A DNA stretch of 10,968 nucleotides, from positions 1-10,968 of the forward strand of contig LKMM01000051.1 of NCBI GenBank assembly GCA_001563885.1, written 5' to 3'. Both the position numbers and the translations under genes were made by a program. The notes below the pieces were generated by a model. The model was not told where the DNA came from, searched no databases, and was given only the letters and a program-made list of their open reading frames with translations. Below, one piece after another: positions 1 to 5,367 of the stretch; the stretch's first letter is position 1, and each line of letters opens with the position of its first letter. This DNA is from Natrialbaceae archaeon B1-Br10_E2g27 (GTDB lineage Archaea; Halobacteriota; Halobacteria; Halobacteriales; Natrialbaceae).

Positions 1-269
1 CCGACGGGGTCGATCTCGCAGCGATCCGCAACAGAGCGGACGACGACGCCACCCTCGCCGAAGAGTACGGCGTCAGTGAGGCCGACATCGAGCGCTATCG
101 AACAGTCGCCGACGCAGAAGACGAATCCCGAACCGCAAACGACCGCTACCGCGATGAGTTCGACAGCATCCTCGCCGACGCTGACCTCGCCGGCCGAATG
201 ACCTCAGACGTCCGCGAAGACGGCCTCGAGGACGCTACCGAGGGAATGGAAACAAACGTGGAGTTCTAA
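1..269 (+). CDS. C-terminal part of an acidic haloarchaeal protein, possibly conditioned medium-induced protein 4 family
   Basis: Open from the left edge in the frame beginning at base 3 and ending in TAA at 267-269, so 88 C-terminal residues are visible and the start lies outside. The fragment is very acidic and has three parts: a segment resembling a helix-turn-helix or sigma-like module (DATLAEEYGVSEADIERYR), a charged helical linker (about residues 39-55), and a tail with LADADLAGRM followed by EDGLEDATEGMETNVEF. From memory, the DLxGR and GLEDATExMET pattern resembles the C-terminus of haloarchaeal proteins annotated as 'conditioned medium-induced protein 4', whose role is not well established. 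That naming is tentative. Codon use matches the neighbours. It ends six bases before a T-run, so it is probably the last gene of its transcript. Confidence 0.7.
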   Translation, partial: DGVDLAAIRNRADDDATLAEEYGVSEADIERYRTVADAEDESRTANDRYRDEFDSILADADLAGRMTSDVREDGLEDATEGMETNVEF

Positions 270-274
270 CGATC

Positions 275-281
275 TTTTTTT
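275..281 (+). terminator. T-run terminator after the first gene
   Basis: Seven consecutive T residues begin six bases after the TAA at 267-269. Archaeal RNA polymerase terminates at T-rich tracts without needing a strong hairpin, and no stem is evident just before this one. It stands out against the GC-rich surroundings. Confidence 0.6.
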
Positions 282-371
282 ACTCTCGGGTCGACTCGCG
301 CCGGCCACTCGGTACTGCCGCGTGTCTCACACAACTGCTTGTCTCGCCTTCAAACGGAGTAAAACAGTGTT

Positions 372-404
372 CGTCGTCTCCTCGAGTTGTGACTCGAGGC
401 GACG
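372..404. repeat. Inverted repeat upstream of the Cas4-like gene's TATA box
   Basis: CCTCGAG (380-386) and CTCGAGG (393-399) form a perfect 7-bp inverted repeat with a 6-nt spacer. Beyond a 3-nt left-side bulge (377-379) the pairing continues for 5 bp, CGTCG (372-376) with CGACG (400-404). It ends 8 nt before the TATA box at 413-420, so it could be an operator or an upstream hairpin. CTCGAG is very common in this genome type, which lowers the significance. Confidence 0.4.
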
Positions 405-412
405 GGCGACTG

Positions 413-420
413 TTTATATA
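413..420 (+). promoter_or_regulatory. TATA box of the Cas4-like gene
   Basis: TTTATATA lies with its centre about 27 nt before the GTG at 444, the spacing expected for a haloarchaeal promoter whose transcript starts at or beside the start codon. No Shine-Dalgarno sequence precedes the GTG, consistent with leaderless translation. It is the clearest canonical TATA box on the plus strand of the window. Confidence 0.75.
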
Positions 421-443
421 CCATAGGGCGGCCACCACCGAAC

Positions 444-1127
444 GTGTCGGGGTACGTTACGTTCAGCGACCTGCGGACGGCCGCGTACTGTCCACGGAAG
501 CTATACTATCATCGGACGAACGACACCGATCGGGAGCCACCGTCGCGAGTCGAGGCGATTCGGGGGCTCGAGCCCCGTTATGAGCAACTGCTCGAGGCAC
601 CTGCGGGAACGCTCGAGGACGAACCGATCGCGCTCTCGCCGGTCGAGTACCGCGATCAGTTAGCGGCGACCAGACGATCTCTTCAGGATGCCGGCGAGTG
701 GGAGCGACTTCGGAACCCGGATCGACGAGATGTCTGTGTGACTGGCCGAGACTGTCGTGGCGTCGTACATAAAGTACTCGCCGATCCGGTCGAACCGGTC
801 TTGGTCTCGAGTGGACAACCGCCTCCGCAGGGCGTCTGGGAGTCTCAATCTGTCCACGCCGTCGCCGCCGCAAAGGCGCTGGCCTGGGAATACGAACGGC
901 CGGTCGATCGCGCCTGGGTTGAGTACCCAGCCTACGGCGTGGTTCGATCACTCGAGTTGACGGTTCGGCGAACCGGCCGGTATCGGCGAGCGCTACGGAC
1001 TGTCCGCGAACTCGATGGGCCGCCGCCGCGGACGAAAAACCGCTCGAAGTGTGAGAGCTGTGCGTTCGCCCAGACATGTGGCGTCAAGACGCGAACGCTT
1101 CGGTCGTTGCTGGGATTTGGCGATTGA
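444..1127 (+). CDS. Cas4/RecB-like Fe-S protein, apparently without nuclease residues
   Basis: 227 residues, GTG start supported by the TATA box 27 nt upstream. The frame of a Cas4/DUF83 protein is recognisable: an N-terminal CPRKLYY motif with C16, and a C-terminal C203-x2-C206-x5-C212, the four cysteines that bind [4Fe-4S] in Cas4 and related AddB-type nucleases. The RecB-like nuclease core looks degenerate. By eye the 'GxxD' strand reads GVVH with H109 in place of Asp; the 'PVExKxG' strand reads PVLVSSG (118-124), with L120 and S122 where Glu and Lys are expected; the RG-x3-H helix (40-45) has Arg for His. Family knowledge: active Cas4 trims CRISPR prespacers. Here there are no cas1, cas2 or CRISPR repeats nearby, so a CRISPR role is not supported. 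It may be a DNA-binding or structural Fe-S protein. Family assignment fairly secure, loss of activity an inference from eye alignment. Confidence 0.8.
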   Translation: MSGYVTFSDLRTAAYCPRKLYYHRTNDTDREPPSRVEAIRGLEPRYEQLLEAPAGTLEDEPIALSPVEYRDQLAATRRSLQDAGEWERLRNPDRRDVCVTGRDCRGVVHKVLADPVEPVLVSSGQPPPQGVWESQSVHAVAAAKALAWEYERPVDRAWVEYPAYGVVRSLELTVRRTGRYRRALRTVRELDGPPPRTKNRSKCESCAFAQTCGVKTRTLRSLLGFGD

Positions 1128-1255
1128 CCGGGAGATCGATCTCAACACTGCAACTCGACGTGGGTTTCGACCTGGGAGGTTATCTCGTCTATGTTTGCCG
1201 CTTGGTACGTGTGTTTTGGTCTCGGTGGGGACAACACGAGTCGCTGGGTCGCAGG

Positions 1256-1262
1256 TCTTAAC
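1256..1262 (+). promoter_or_regulatory. Weak TATA-like box before the TPR gene
   Basis: TCTTAAC is centred about 28 nt before the ATG at 1287, the usual position for a leaderless haloarchaeal promoter. The match to TTTAWA is poor and it is proposed mainly from position. The rest of the 159-nt gap after the Cas4-like gene holds nothing else I can identify. Confidence 0.3.
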
Positions 1263-1286
1263 AGTCGCCGTCGCCACATTCCCGCC

Positions 1287-2087
1287 ATGACTGACCGAGA
1301 GGACCACCGTTTCTCCGAAGGTGAGGGCTTTGGCGATCCCTACGACGAGTTCGACCTGGATCCGCCGGAACTGAACGTCGACCCGTCGAAGGTCGACCCC
1401 GTCGACTCACGGGTCCTCGCCGACGTACTCGACGAACGCACCATTGCCGCCGACGAAGTCGACGCCGAGGAGTTACTCGACGTTGGCTTGAACTACATGG
1501 GAATTAACCGCTACGAGCAGGCCACCGACGCCTTCGAGCGCACCGCGCGGTTTGCTGACGACGAACTCATACAGCAGGAAGCCTGGGTGAACAAAGGCGC
1601 AGCCCACGCCCAACTCGAGGAGTACGACGAAGCCATCGGTGCCTACCGTGAGGCGCTTGCGATCGACGACGCGAGCGAACACGCCGCGACCGCCGAGACG
1701 AATTTAGCCTACGCACTCTGGGAGTTCGGCGAGACGAGCCAGGCGTTAACGCACGCCGAACGGGCCGTCGAAATCGACGAGCGATTCGCCCAGGGCTGGT
1801 ACAATCGGGCGTTTTTCCTCGCCGAACGCGGCCTGGCTGAGGAGGCGCTTCACTGTATCGACAACGCGATCAGGCTGGGAATGCGAAACGCTACTGTTCT
1901 CGAGGAGAAAGCCCAGATTCTCGAGGAACTCGGCGAGTACGACGAGGCAGAGGAAATCGCAGACGAGGCAAACGCGATGCGTGAACGAGCCGAACAGCAA
2001 CTGGTCGAACAGCGCCGAGAGATGCAGGGGGGAACACGCGAGCCGGATGGCGAGCGAGACCGCGACCGGGAGTTTAGGCTTGAATGA
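1287..2087 (+). CDS. Tetratricopeptide repeat (TPR) protein
   Basis: 266 residues from the ATG at 1287. An in-frame ATG at 1191 exists, but the sequence between them reads as non-acidic, unlike the gene, and 1287 begins the typical acidic start MTDREDH with a TATA-like box 28 nt upstream. Residues 1-57 are an acidic, probably disordered segment rich in Asp, Glu and Pro. About five TPR units follow (roughly 60-93, 96-129, 135-165, 168-200, 203-236), showing the alternating small and aromatic pattern such as NKGAAHAQLEEYDEAIGAYREAL. Residues 229-266 form a charged helical tail rich in Arg, Glu and Gln. There is no signal peptide or membrane segment, so it should be a cytoplasmic scaffold for protein-protein contacts; the partner is unknown. 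Its TGA overlaps the ATG of the DUF424 gene, suggesting co-expression and perhaps physical association. Confidence 0.9.
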   Translation: MTDREDHRFSEGEGFGDPYDEFDLDPPELNVDPSKVDPVDSRVLADVLDERTIAADEVDAEELLDVGLNYMGINRYEQATDAFERTARFADDELIQQEAWVNKGAAHAQLEEYDEAIGAYREALAIDDASEHAATAETNLAYALWEFGETSQALTHAERAVEIDERFAQGWYNRAFFLAERGLAEEALHCIDNAIRLGMRNATVLEEKAQILEELGEYDEAEEIADEANAMRERAEQQLVEQRREMQGGTREPDGERDRDREFRLE

Positions 2088-2377
2088 TCGTCAACGAGCG
2101 GACGACCGAACAGGGGTTGTTGGTCGCCGTCTGCGATAGTGACGTCCTCGGCGAGACGTTCGAGGAAGGTGAGTTCTCGCTGACGGTCACCGAAGAGTTC
2201 TACGGCGGCGAAGAGGCCGACGAGGAGACAGTCATCGATAGCCTCGCCAGAGCCGATATCGCGAACATCGTCGGCACCCAGGCCGTTGGCCTCGCGGTCG
2301 AAGCCGAACTCATCGACGAGGCAAACGTCCTCGAGGTCGGCGAGACTCACCACGCACAGCTGTTGCGGATGTACTGA
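2084..2377 (+). CDS. DUF424 family protein
   Basis: 97 residues, starting at the ATG that overlaps the TPR gene stop as ATGA (2084-2087). It carries the features I associate with the archaeal DUF424 family: an N-terminal strand GLLVAVCD, an LGETFEEGEF segment, the FYGGE motif, an ANIVGTQAVGLA helix, and a C-terminal HAQ (90-92) near the end. Length fits the family, about 95-100 residues. The molecular function of DUF424 is not established to my knowledge; it is widespread and small in archaea, so a housekeeping role is likely. The overlap implies translational coupling with the TPR protein, since no separate promoter or Shine-Dalgarno is visible. Confidence 0.88.
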   Translation: MIVNERTTEQGLLVAVCDSDVLGETFEEGEFSLTVTEEFYGGEEADEETVIDSLARADIANIVGTQAVGLAVEAELIDEANVLEVGETHHAQLLRMY

Positions 2378-2463
2378 CGGTATCAAAAACGCCGAGGAAT
2401 ATTCTGTTCGGGACCTGCTATCGGAGCGACCATCGTCGACTCGAGTCTCCGGAACCGAAGGAG

Positions 2464-2472
2464 TGTTTTGTA
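2464..2472 (+). promoter_or_regulatory. Promoter box of sufS
   Basis: TGTTTTGTA has its TTTT core (2466-2469) centred 26-27 nt before the sufS ATG. The same TTTT core at similar distance precedes cofH, the TrxR-like gene and aEF-2. Transcription would start at or next to the ATG. Confidence 0.5.
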
Positions 2473-2479
2473 TGCGACC

Positions 2480-2491
2480 CCTGATATCAGG
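2480..2491. promoter_or_regulatory. Perfect 12-bp palindrome at the sufS start, candidate operator
   Basis: CCTGATATCAGG is a perfect palindrome ending two bases before the sufS ATG and lying between the promoter box and the expected transcription start. A dimeric repressor bound here would block initiation. The binding protein is unknown; the sequence is not one I recognise as a DtxR/Idr iron box. About two or three perfect 12-bp palindromes are expected by chance in 11 kb, so position is the main argument. Confidence 0.4.
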
Positions 2492-2493
2492 TA

Positions 2494-3738
2494 ATGAGCC
2501 AGCAGAACCTCGAGTCACTCGACGTCGAGGCTATCCGCGAGGAGTTCCCGATTCTCGAGCGGGAGTTCGACGGCCAGCAGGTCGTCTATCTCGACAACGC
2601 GGCGACGACCCAGACCCCCGACGTGGTCGTCGATGCGATGAGCGACTACTACCGGGAGTCGAACGCGAACGTCCACCGCGGGATCCACCATCTCAGTCAG
2701 GCGGCCTCGATTGCCTACGAGGAGGCCCACGACCGCGTCGCCGACTTTATCGGGGCCGACGGCCGCAAAGAGGTCATCTTCACGAAGAATACGACCGAAA
2801 GCGAGAATCTGGTCGCCTACTCCTGGGGGCTGAACGAACTCGGCCCCGGCGACCGGGTCGTCCTCACGGAGATGGAACATCACGCCTCGCTCGTGACCTG
2901 GCAACAGGTCGCCCACCGGGCGGGTGCGGACGTCGAGTATATCCGGGTCGATGATACCGGCCGCCTCGATATGAATCATGCTCGCGAACTCATCGACGAC
3001 GACACAGCCATCGTCTCTGCTGTCCACGTCTCGAACACGCTCGGGACGGTCAACCCAGTCACCGAACTAACCGAGTTGGCCCACGAACACGATGCCCTCT
3101 CGTTTATCGACGGCGCACAAGCAGTACCAAACCGGCCGGTCGACGTCGGCGAAATCGACGCCGACTTCTATGCCTTTTCGGGCCACAAGATGGCCGGCCC
3201 AACCGGCATCGGCGTCCTCTATGGCAAACAGGCCGTACTCGAAGAGCTCGAGCCTTACCTCTATGGCGGTGGCATGATCCGTAAAGTCACCTTCGAGGAT
3301 TCGACCTGGGGCGAACTCCCCTGGAAGTTCGAACCCGGCACGCCACCGATCGCCGAAGCCGTTGGCCTCCACGCCGCCGTCGACTGGCTCGAGGAAATCG
3401 GTATGGACAGAATCGAGGCCCACGAGCAAGAGCTGGCAGCCTACGCCTACGACCGACTGACTGCCGAAGGTGACGTCGAGATCTACGGCCCCGAGGGTGG
3501 CCCCGACCGCGGCGGCCTCGTCAGCTTCAACCTCGAGGGCGTCCACTCCCACGATCTGGCCTCGATCATGAACGACCACACCGTCGCCGTCCGTGCTGGC
3601 GATCACTGCACCCAGCCACTCCACGACAAACTCGGCGTCCCCGCCTCGACTCGAGCCTCGTTTTACGTCTATAACACGCGTGAGGAAGTCGACAAACTGG
3701 TCGCTGCACTCGAGGACGCCCGGACACTGTTTGCCTGA
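2494..3738 (+). CDS. sufS: SufS-type cysteine desulfurase
   Basis: 414 residues, close to the usual 405-415 of SufS (group II, class V aminotransferase fold). It removes sulfur from L-cysteine, giving alanine and an enzyme persulfide that feeds Fe-S cluster assembly in the cytoplasm; PLP is the cofactor. Visible motifs: YLDNAATTQTP near the N-terminus, NVHRGIHHLSQ, EMEHHASL (His129/His130, one of which stacks on PLP), IDGAQAVPN (PLP aspartate region), SGHKMAGPTG with PLP lysine K232, and RAGDHCTQPL with catalytic C372. The short loop around C372 is typical of SufS and not IscS. No sufB, sufC, sufD or SufE/SufU-like acceptor is adjacent. The start is supported by a promoter box 27 nt upstream, and a palindrome directly before the ATG suggests regulation. 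Confidence 0.95.
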   Translation: MSQQNLESLDVEAIREEFPILEREFDGQQVVYLDNAATTQTPDVVVDAMSDYYRESNANVHRGIHHLSQAASIAYEEAHDRVADFIGADGRKEVIFTKNTTESENLVAYSWGLNELGPGDRVVLTEMEHHASLVTWQQVAHRAGADVEYIRVDDTGRLDMNHARELIDDDTAIVSAVHVSNTLGTVNPVTELTELAHEHDALSFIDGAQAVPNRPVDVGEIDADFYAFSGHKMAGPTGIGVLYGKQAVLEELEPYLYGGGMIRKVTFEDSTWGELPWKFEPGTPPIAEAVGLHAAVDWLEEIGMDRIEAHEQELAAYAYDRLTAEGDVEIYGPEGGPDRGGLVSFNLEGVHSHDLASIMNDHTVAVRAGDHCTQPLHDKLGVPASTRASFYVYNTREEVDKLVAALEDARTLFA

Positions 3739-3753
3739 TCTTCCCGCGAACCC

Positions 3754-3766
3754 GAAAATAAAAATT
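3754..3766 (-). terminator. T-rich terminator for the small membrane protein gene
   Basis: Read on the minus strand, the stretch right after the stop is AATTTTTATTTTC, two T-runs in GC-rich DNA. It lies in the 27-nt gap between the converging sufS and membrane-protein genes and would end the leftward transcript. A weaker use for sufS in the other direction is possible, though that strand carries A-runs. Confidence 0.5.
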
Positions 3767-3972
3767 CAGTCGGCCTCGTTGGCCTCGAGTGATCCCCTGC
3801 GGGCGGCGGTGGCATCGAGTTGCTCGGTCCACTTCTCGGAGACGACTGGTGCGAGTGCGAGAAACGCAAAGAAGCCGACGAACAACGCGAGGGCAACGCT
3901 AGCGACGGCGGTAACGACAATCGTCAGATCGAACGGAACGAGGCTTGCGGCGACGATACTTGCGAGGCTCAT
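3766..3972 (-). CDS. Small hypothetical membrane protein
   Basis: 68 residues if it starts at the ATG beginning MSLASIVAASL. Upstream in-frame ATGs at 4005 (80 residues) and 4041 (91 residues) are possible; the shorter form begins right before the hydrophobic region. A long hydrophobic stretch from about residue 3 to 47 (with a polar FDL break near residues 14-16) fits one long or two short membrane helices: IVAASLVP and TIVVTAVASVALALFVGFFAFLALAP. The C-terminal tail, about 20 residues, is hydrophilic (SEKWTEQL, then LEANEAD). I do not recognise the family. It converges on sufS and is followed by a T-rich tract, and hydrophobicity on this strand is far from random, so it is probably real; function unknown. 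Confidence 0.65.
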   Translation of the reverse strand: MSLASIVAASLVPFDLTIVVTAVASVALALFVGFFAFLALAPVVSEKWTEQLDATAARRGSLEANEAD

Positions 3973-4016
3973 GTGTAGTCGGTAGTAACTGACGAATACC
4001 GCCATATGAACGTTAC

Positions 4017-4024
4017 TTTTTATT
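4017..4024 (-). promoter_or_regulatory. Candidate T/A-rich promoter of the small membrane protein gene
   Basis: On the minus strand the sequence reads AATAAAAA, the most AT-rich block between this gene and purC. Transcription would begin near 3993-3997, giving a leader of about 23 nt before the ATG at 3972 but starting inside the longer reading from 4005. This favours the shorter start. No Shine-Dalgarno is visible. Confidence 0.3.
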
Positions 4025-4130
4025 GCCGAAATGTTCCTCATCGTTCAGGACACACCGGCAGATGGATCTTCGGGATGCGAGGACCACCCGACCGTTCATC
4101 GCGGATTTCGCCAGCATCACTGCCAGTCGA

Positions 4131-5168
4131 TCAAAGCCGTTTTATTGCCCCGATCGCGGCCGACAGCGGTGGTGTGTCGAACCACTCGTCACCGGTGTAG
4201 GCGTTCGTGCCCGCACAGTAGAGATCGCTTGCGACCTCGAGCACCGATGACTCGAGCGGTTCGGGCTGGGTCTCACACAGCGAGCGCCAGTCGGCGACGC
4301 CTCTGTCTTTGGCCTCGGATTTTGCCGCCTCGACAGCTTCGACCCACTCGGGTTGGATTCGTTTGTGGTACTGCCGAAGGACTTCCTTCGAGAGTTGGAC
4401 GCCCTCGTAGCTAAAGCGGTTCTCGTCGAACGTGCCGACGACGTCGGCGACGCGAATCTCGCCGTCGACGTACAGACACTCGATTTTGCCGTCGGCATGT
4501 CCCAGTCCCGCCGACTCGGCCTGTTCGGTGACGATCCGGTTGACCGTACGGGCGATCTCCTCGAGATCGTCGATATCGGCGCTTCCGGCGATGGTGTCGG
4601 CTTCCCCGTGCTCGAGATAGCGGTCGCTTTCTTCGTATTTCGTCGAGAACTCGACGATCGGCTCGGCCAGATCGATCGCCTCTTCTGGCCACTCGGAGAT
4701 GTCGAGGCCGTGATCGGCCGGCTCCGTCCGTCGGCGCAGACTCGAGCCGACTGGAACCCGGTTGCGGAAGACGATCTCGAGTGGGATCAGGTAGTTCTCG
4801 TCCGCCTGTGTGTGGTAGTGGTCGTAATCGTAGTCACGGCCCTCGTGGGGCAGGTCGGGAACCTGCGTGAGATCGATTGCCATCTCCTGGGGCGGTTCGG
4901 TGGCGTCTGTGAGTGCAATGACGTCGCCGTCGGTCGACTCGCCTGCGGAATCGATGACGCCCCGATAGTGGGTCGGAACACCCTTCCCCTCTAGCAGTTC
5001 GAAATTGAACGCCCCCATCGTACAGAGGCTGGCACCTTTCGCCGGGATCGTATCGGGCATCTCTCCCCAGTCGAAGACGGAGTACTGATCGGTGAAGACA
5101 AACGAGCCACGGCCGAGTTCGTCGGCTGTCGGCTCTCGGTCGACTCGAAACTCCTTGACGCTCGTCAT
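4131..5168 (-). CDS. purC: Phosphoribosylaminoimidazole-succinocarboxamide synthase (SAICAR synthetase)
   Basis: 345 residues from the ATG at 5168. PurC joins CAIR and aspartate, using ATP, to make SAICAR in purine synthesis in the cytoplasm. Evidence: FTDQYSVFDWGEMPD (25-39) and IPAKG (41-45), matching the conserved 'FTDRxSxFD...IPxKG' nucleotide-binding region; the middle stretch IPLEIVFRNRVPVGSSLRRR, matching the 'lEvivRnyltGS' strand; and GEIRVADVVGTFDENRF with SKEVLRQY, matching the 'geixlaDExgTpDssRf...sKexxR' region. It is longer than the bacterial enzyme (about 237 residues), with an acidic insertion-rich C-terminal half, as is common in haloarchaeal homologues. A GTG at 5177 is in frame but is part of the Shine-Dalgarno, so ATG 5168 is preferred. 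It is transcribed divergently from cofH with 199 nt between them. Confidence 0.93.
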   Translation of the reverse strand: MTSVKEFRVDREPTADELGRGSFVFTDQYSVFDWGEMPDTIPAKGASLCTMGAFNFELLEGKGVPTHYRGVIDSAGESTDGDVIALTDATEPPQEMAIDLTQVPDLPHEGRDYDYDHYHTQADENYLIPLEIVFRNRVPVGSSLRRRTEPADHGLDISEWPEEAIDLAEPIVEFSTKYEESDRYLEHGEADTIAGSADIDDLEEIARTVNRIVTEQAESAGLGHADGKIECLYVDGEIRVADVVGTFDENRFSYEGVQLSKEVLRQYHKRIQPEWVEAVEAAKSEAKDRGVADWRSLCETQPEPLESSVLEVASDLYCAGTNAYTGDEWFDTPPLSAAIGAIKRL

Positions 5169-5174
5169 GGCTGG

Positions 5175-5180
5175 CACCTC
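5175..5180 (-). promoter_or_regulatory. Shine-Dalgarno of purC
   Basis: Minus-strand GAGGTG sits six bases before the ATG at 5168 and matches the anti-Shine-Dalgarno (CACCUCC) at the archaeal 16S rRNA 3' end. It contains the alternative GTG start at 5177 and so decides for the ATG. It is the best-placed Shine-Dalgarno I found in the window; most other genes look leaderless. Confidence 0.7.
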
Positions 5181-5246
5181 GTGGGATACTCGACGGCTGC
5201 TATCGGTCGGTCGCCGGCGCTCATACTCCTATTCCCGCGACGGCAC

Positions 5247-5257
5247 GTCAAAAGGGT
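5247..5257 (-). promoter_or_regulatory. Promoter box of purC
   Basis: Minus-strand ACCCTTTTGAC, identical over 11 bases to the box before aEF-2 (10719-10729). With transcription starting about 29 nt downstream, near 5222, the mRNA would have a leader of about 54 nt containing the Shine-Dalgarno. Confidence 0.5.
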
Positions 5258-5334
5258 TCAGTATTCTCTTCTCGGGGAACGCTCGAGTTGGCAAGCCCTG
5301 GGGGGACGAAGGCAACACAGCCCCCTGATCATCA

Positions 5335-5342
5335 CCCTTTTC
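5335..5342 (+). promoter_or_regulatory. Promoter box of cofH
   Basis: CCCTTTTC has its TTTT core centred 28-29 nt before the cofH ATG, matching the spacing at aEF-2 and the TrxR-like gene. No Shine-Dalgarno lies between, so the mRNA is probably leaderless. Confidence 0.5.
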
Positions 5343-5367
5343 TCGCTGTGCGGGTATCGTTCCGACG

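Noticed and set aside
444..1127. Possible CRISPR-Cas locus suggested by the Cas4-like gene
   Set aside because: No repeat-spacer array and no cas1, cas2 or effector gene in the window; the gene looks stand-alone.
1191..1286. Upstream in-frame ATG extending the TPR protein by 32 residues
   Set aside because: The added residues are basic/aromatic and unlike the protein; ATG 1287 has the better promoter spacing and typical acidic N-terminus.
1850..2518. Minus-strand 222-residue frame across the TPR and DUF424 genes
   Set aside because: Overlaps two well-supported coding genes; Ser/Arg-rich low-complexity end, no promoter.
3067..3624. Minus-strand 185-residue frame inside sufS
   Set aside because: Mirror frame of the sufS sequence that carries the PLP lysine and catalytic cysteine; no independent support.
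4353..4994. Plus-strand 213-residue frame opposite purC
   Set aside because: PurC motifs on the minus strand are clear; this is its shadow.
5169..5177. GTG start for purC three codons upstream
   Set aside because: That GTG is within the GAGGTG Shine-Dalgarno that serves the ATG at 5168.
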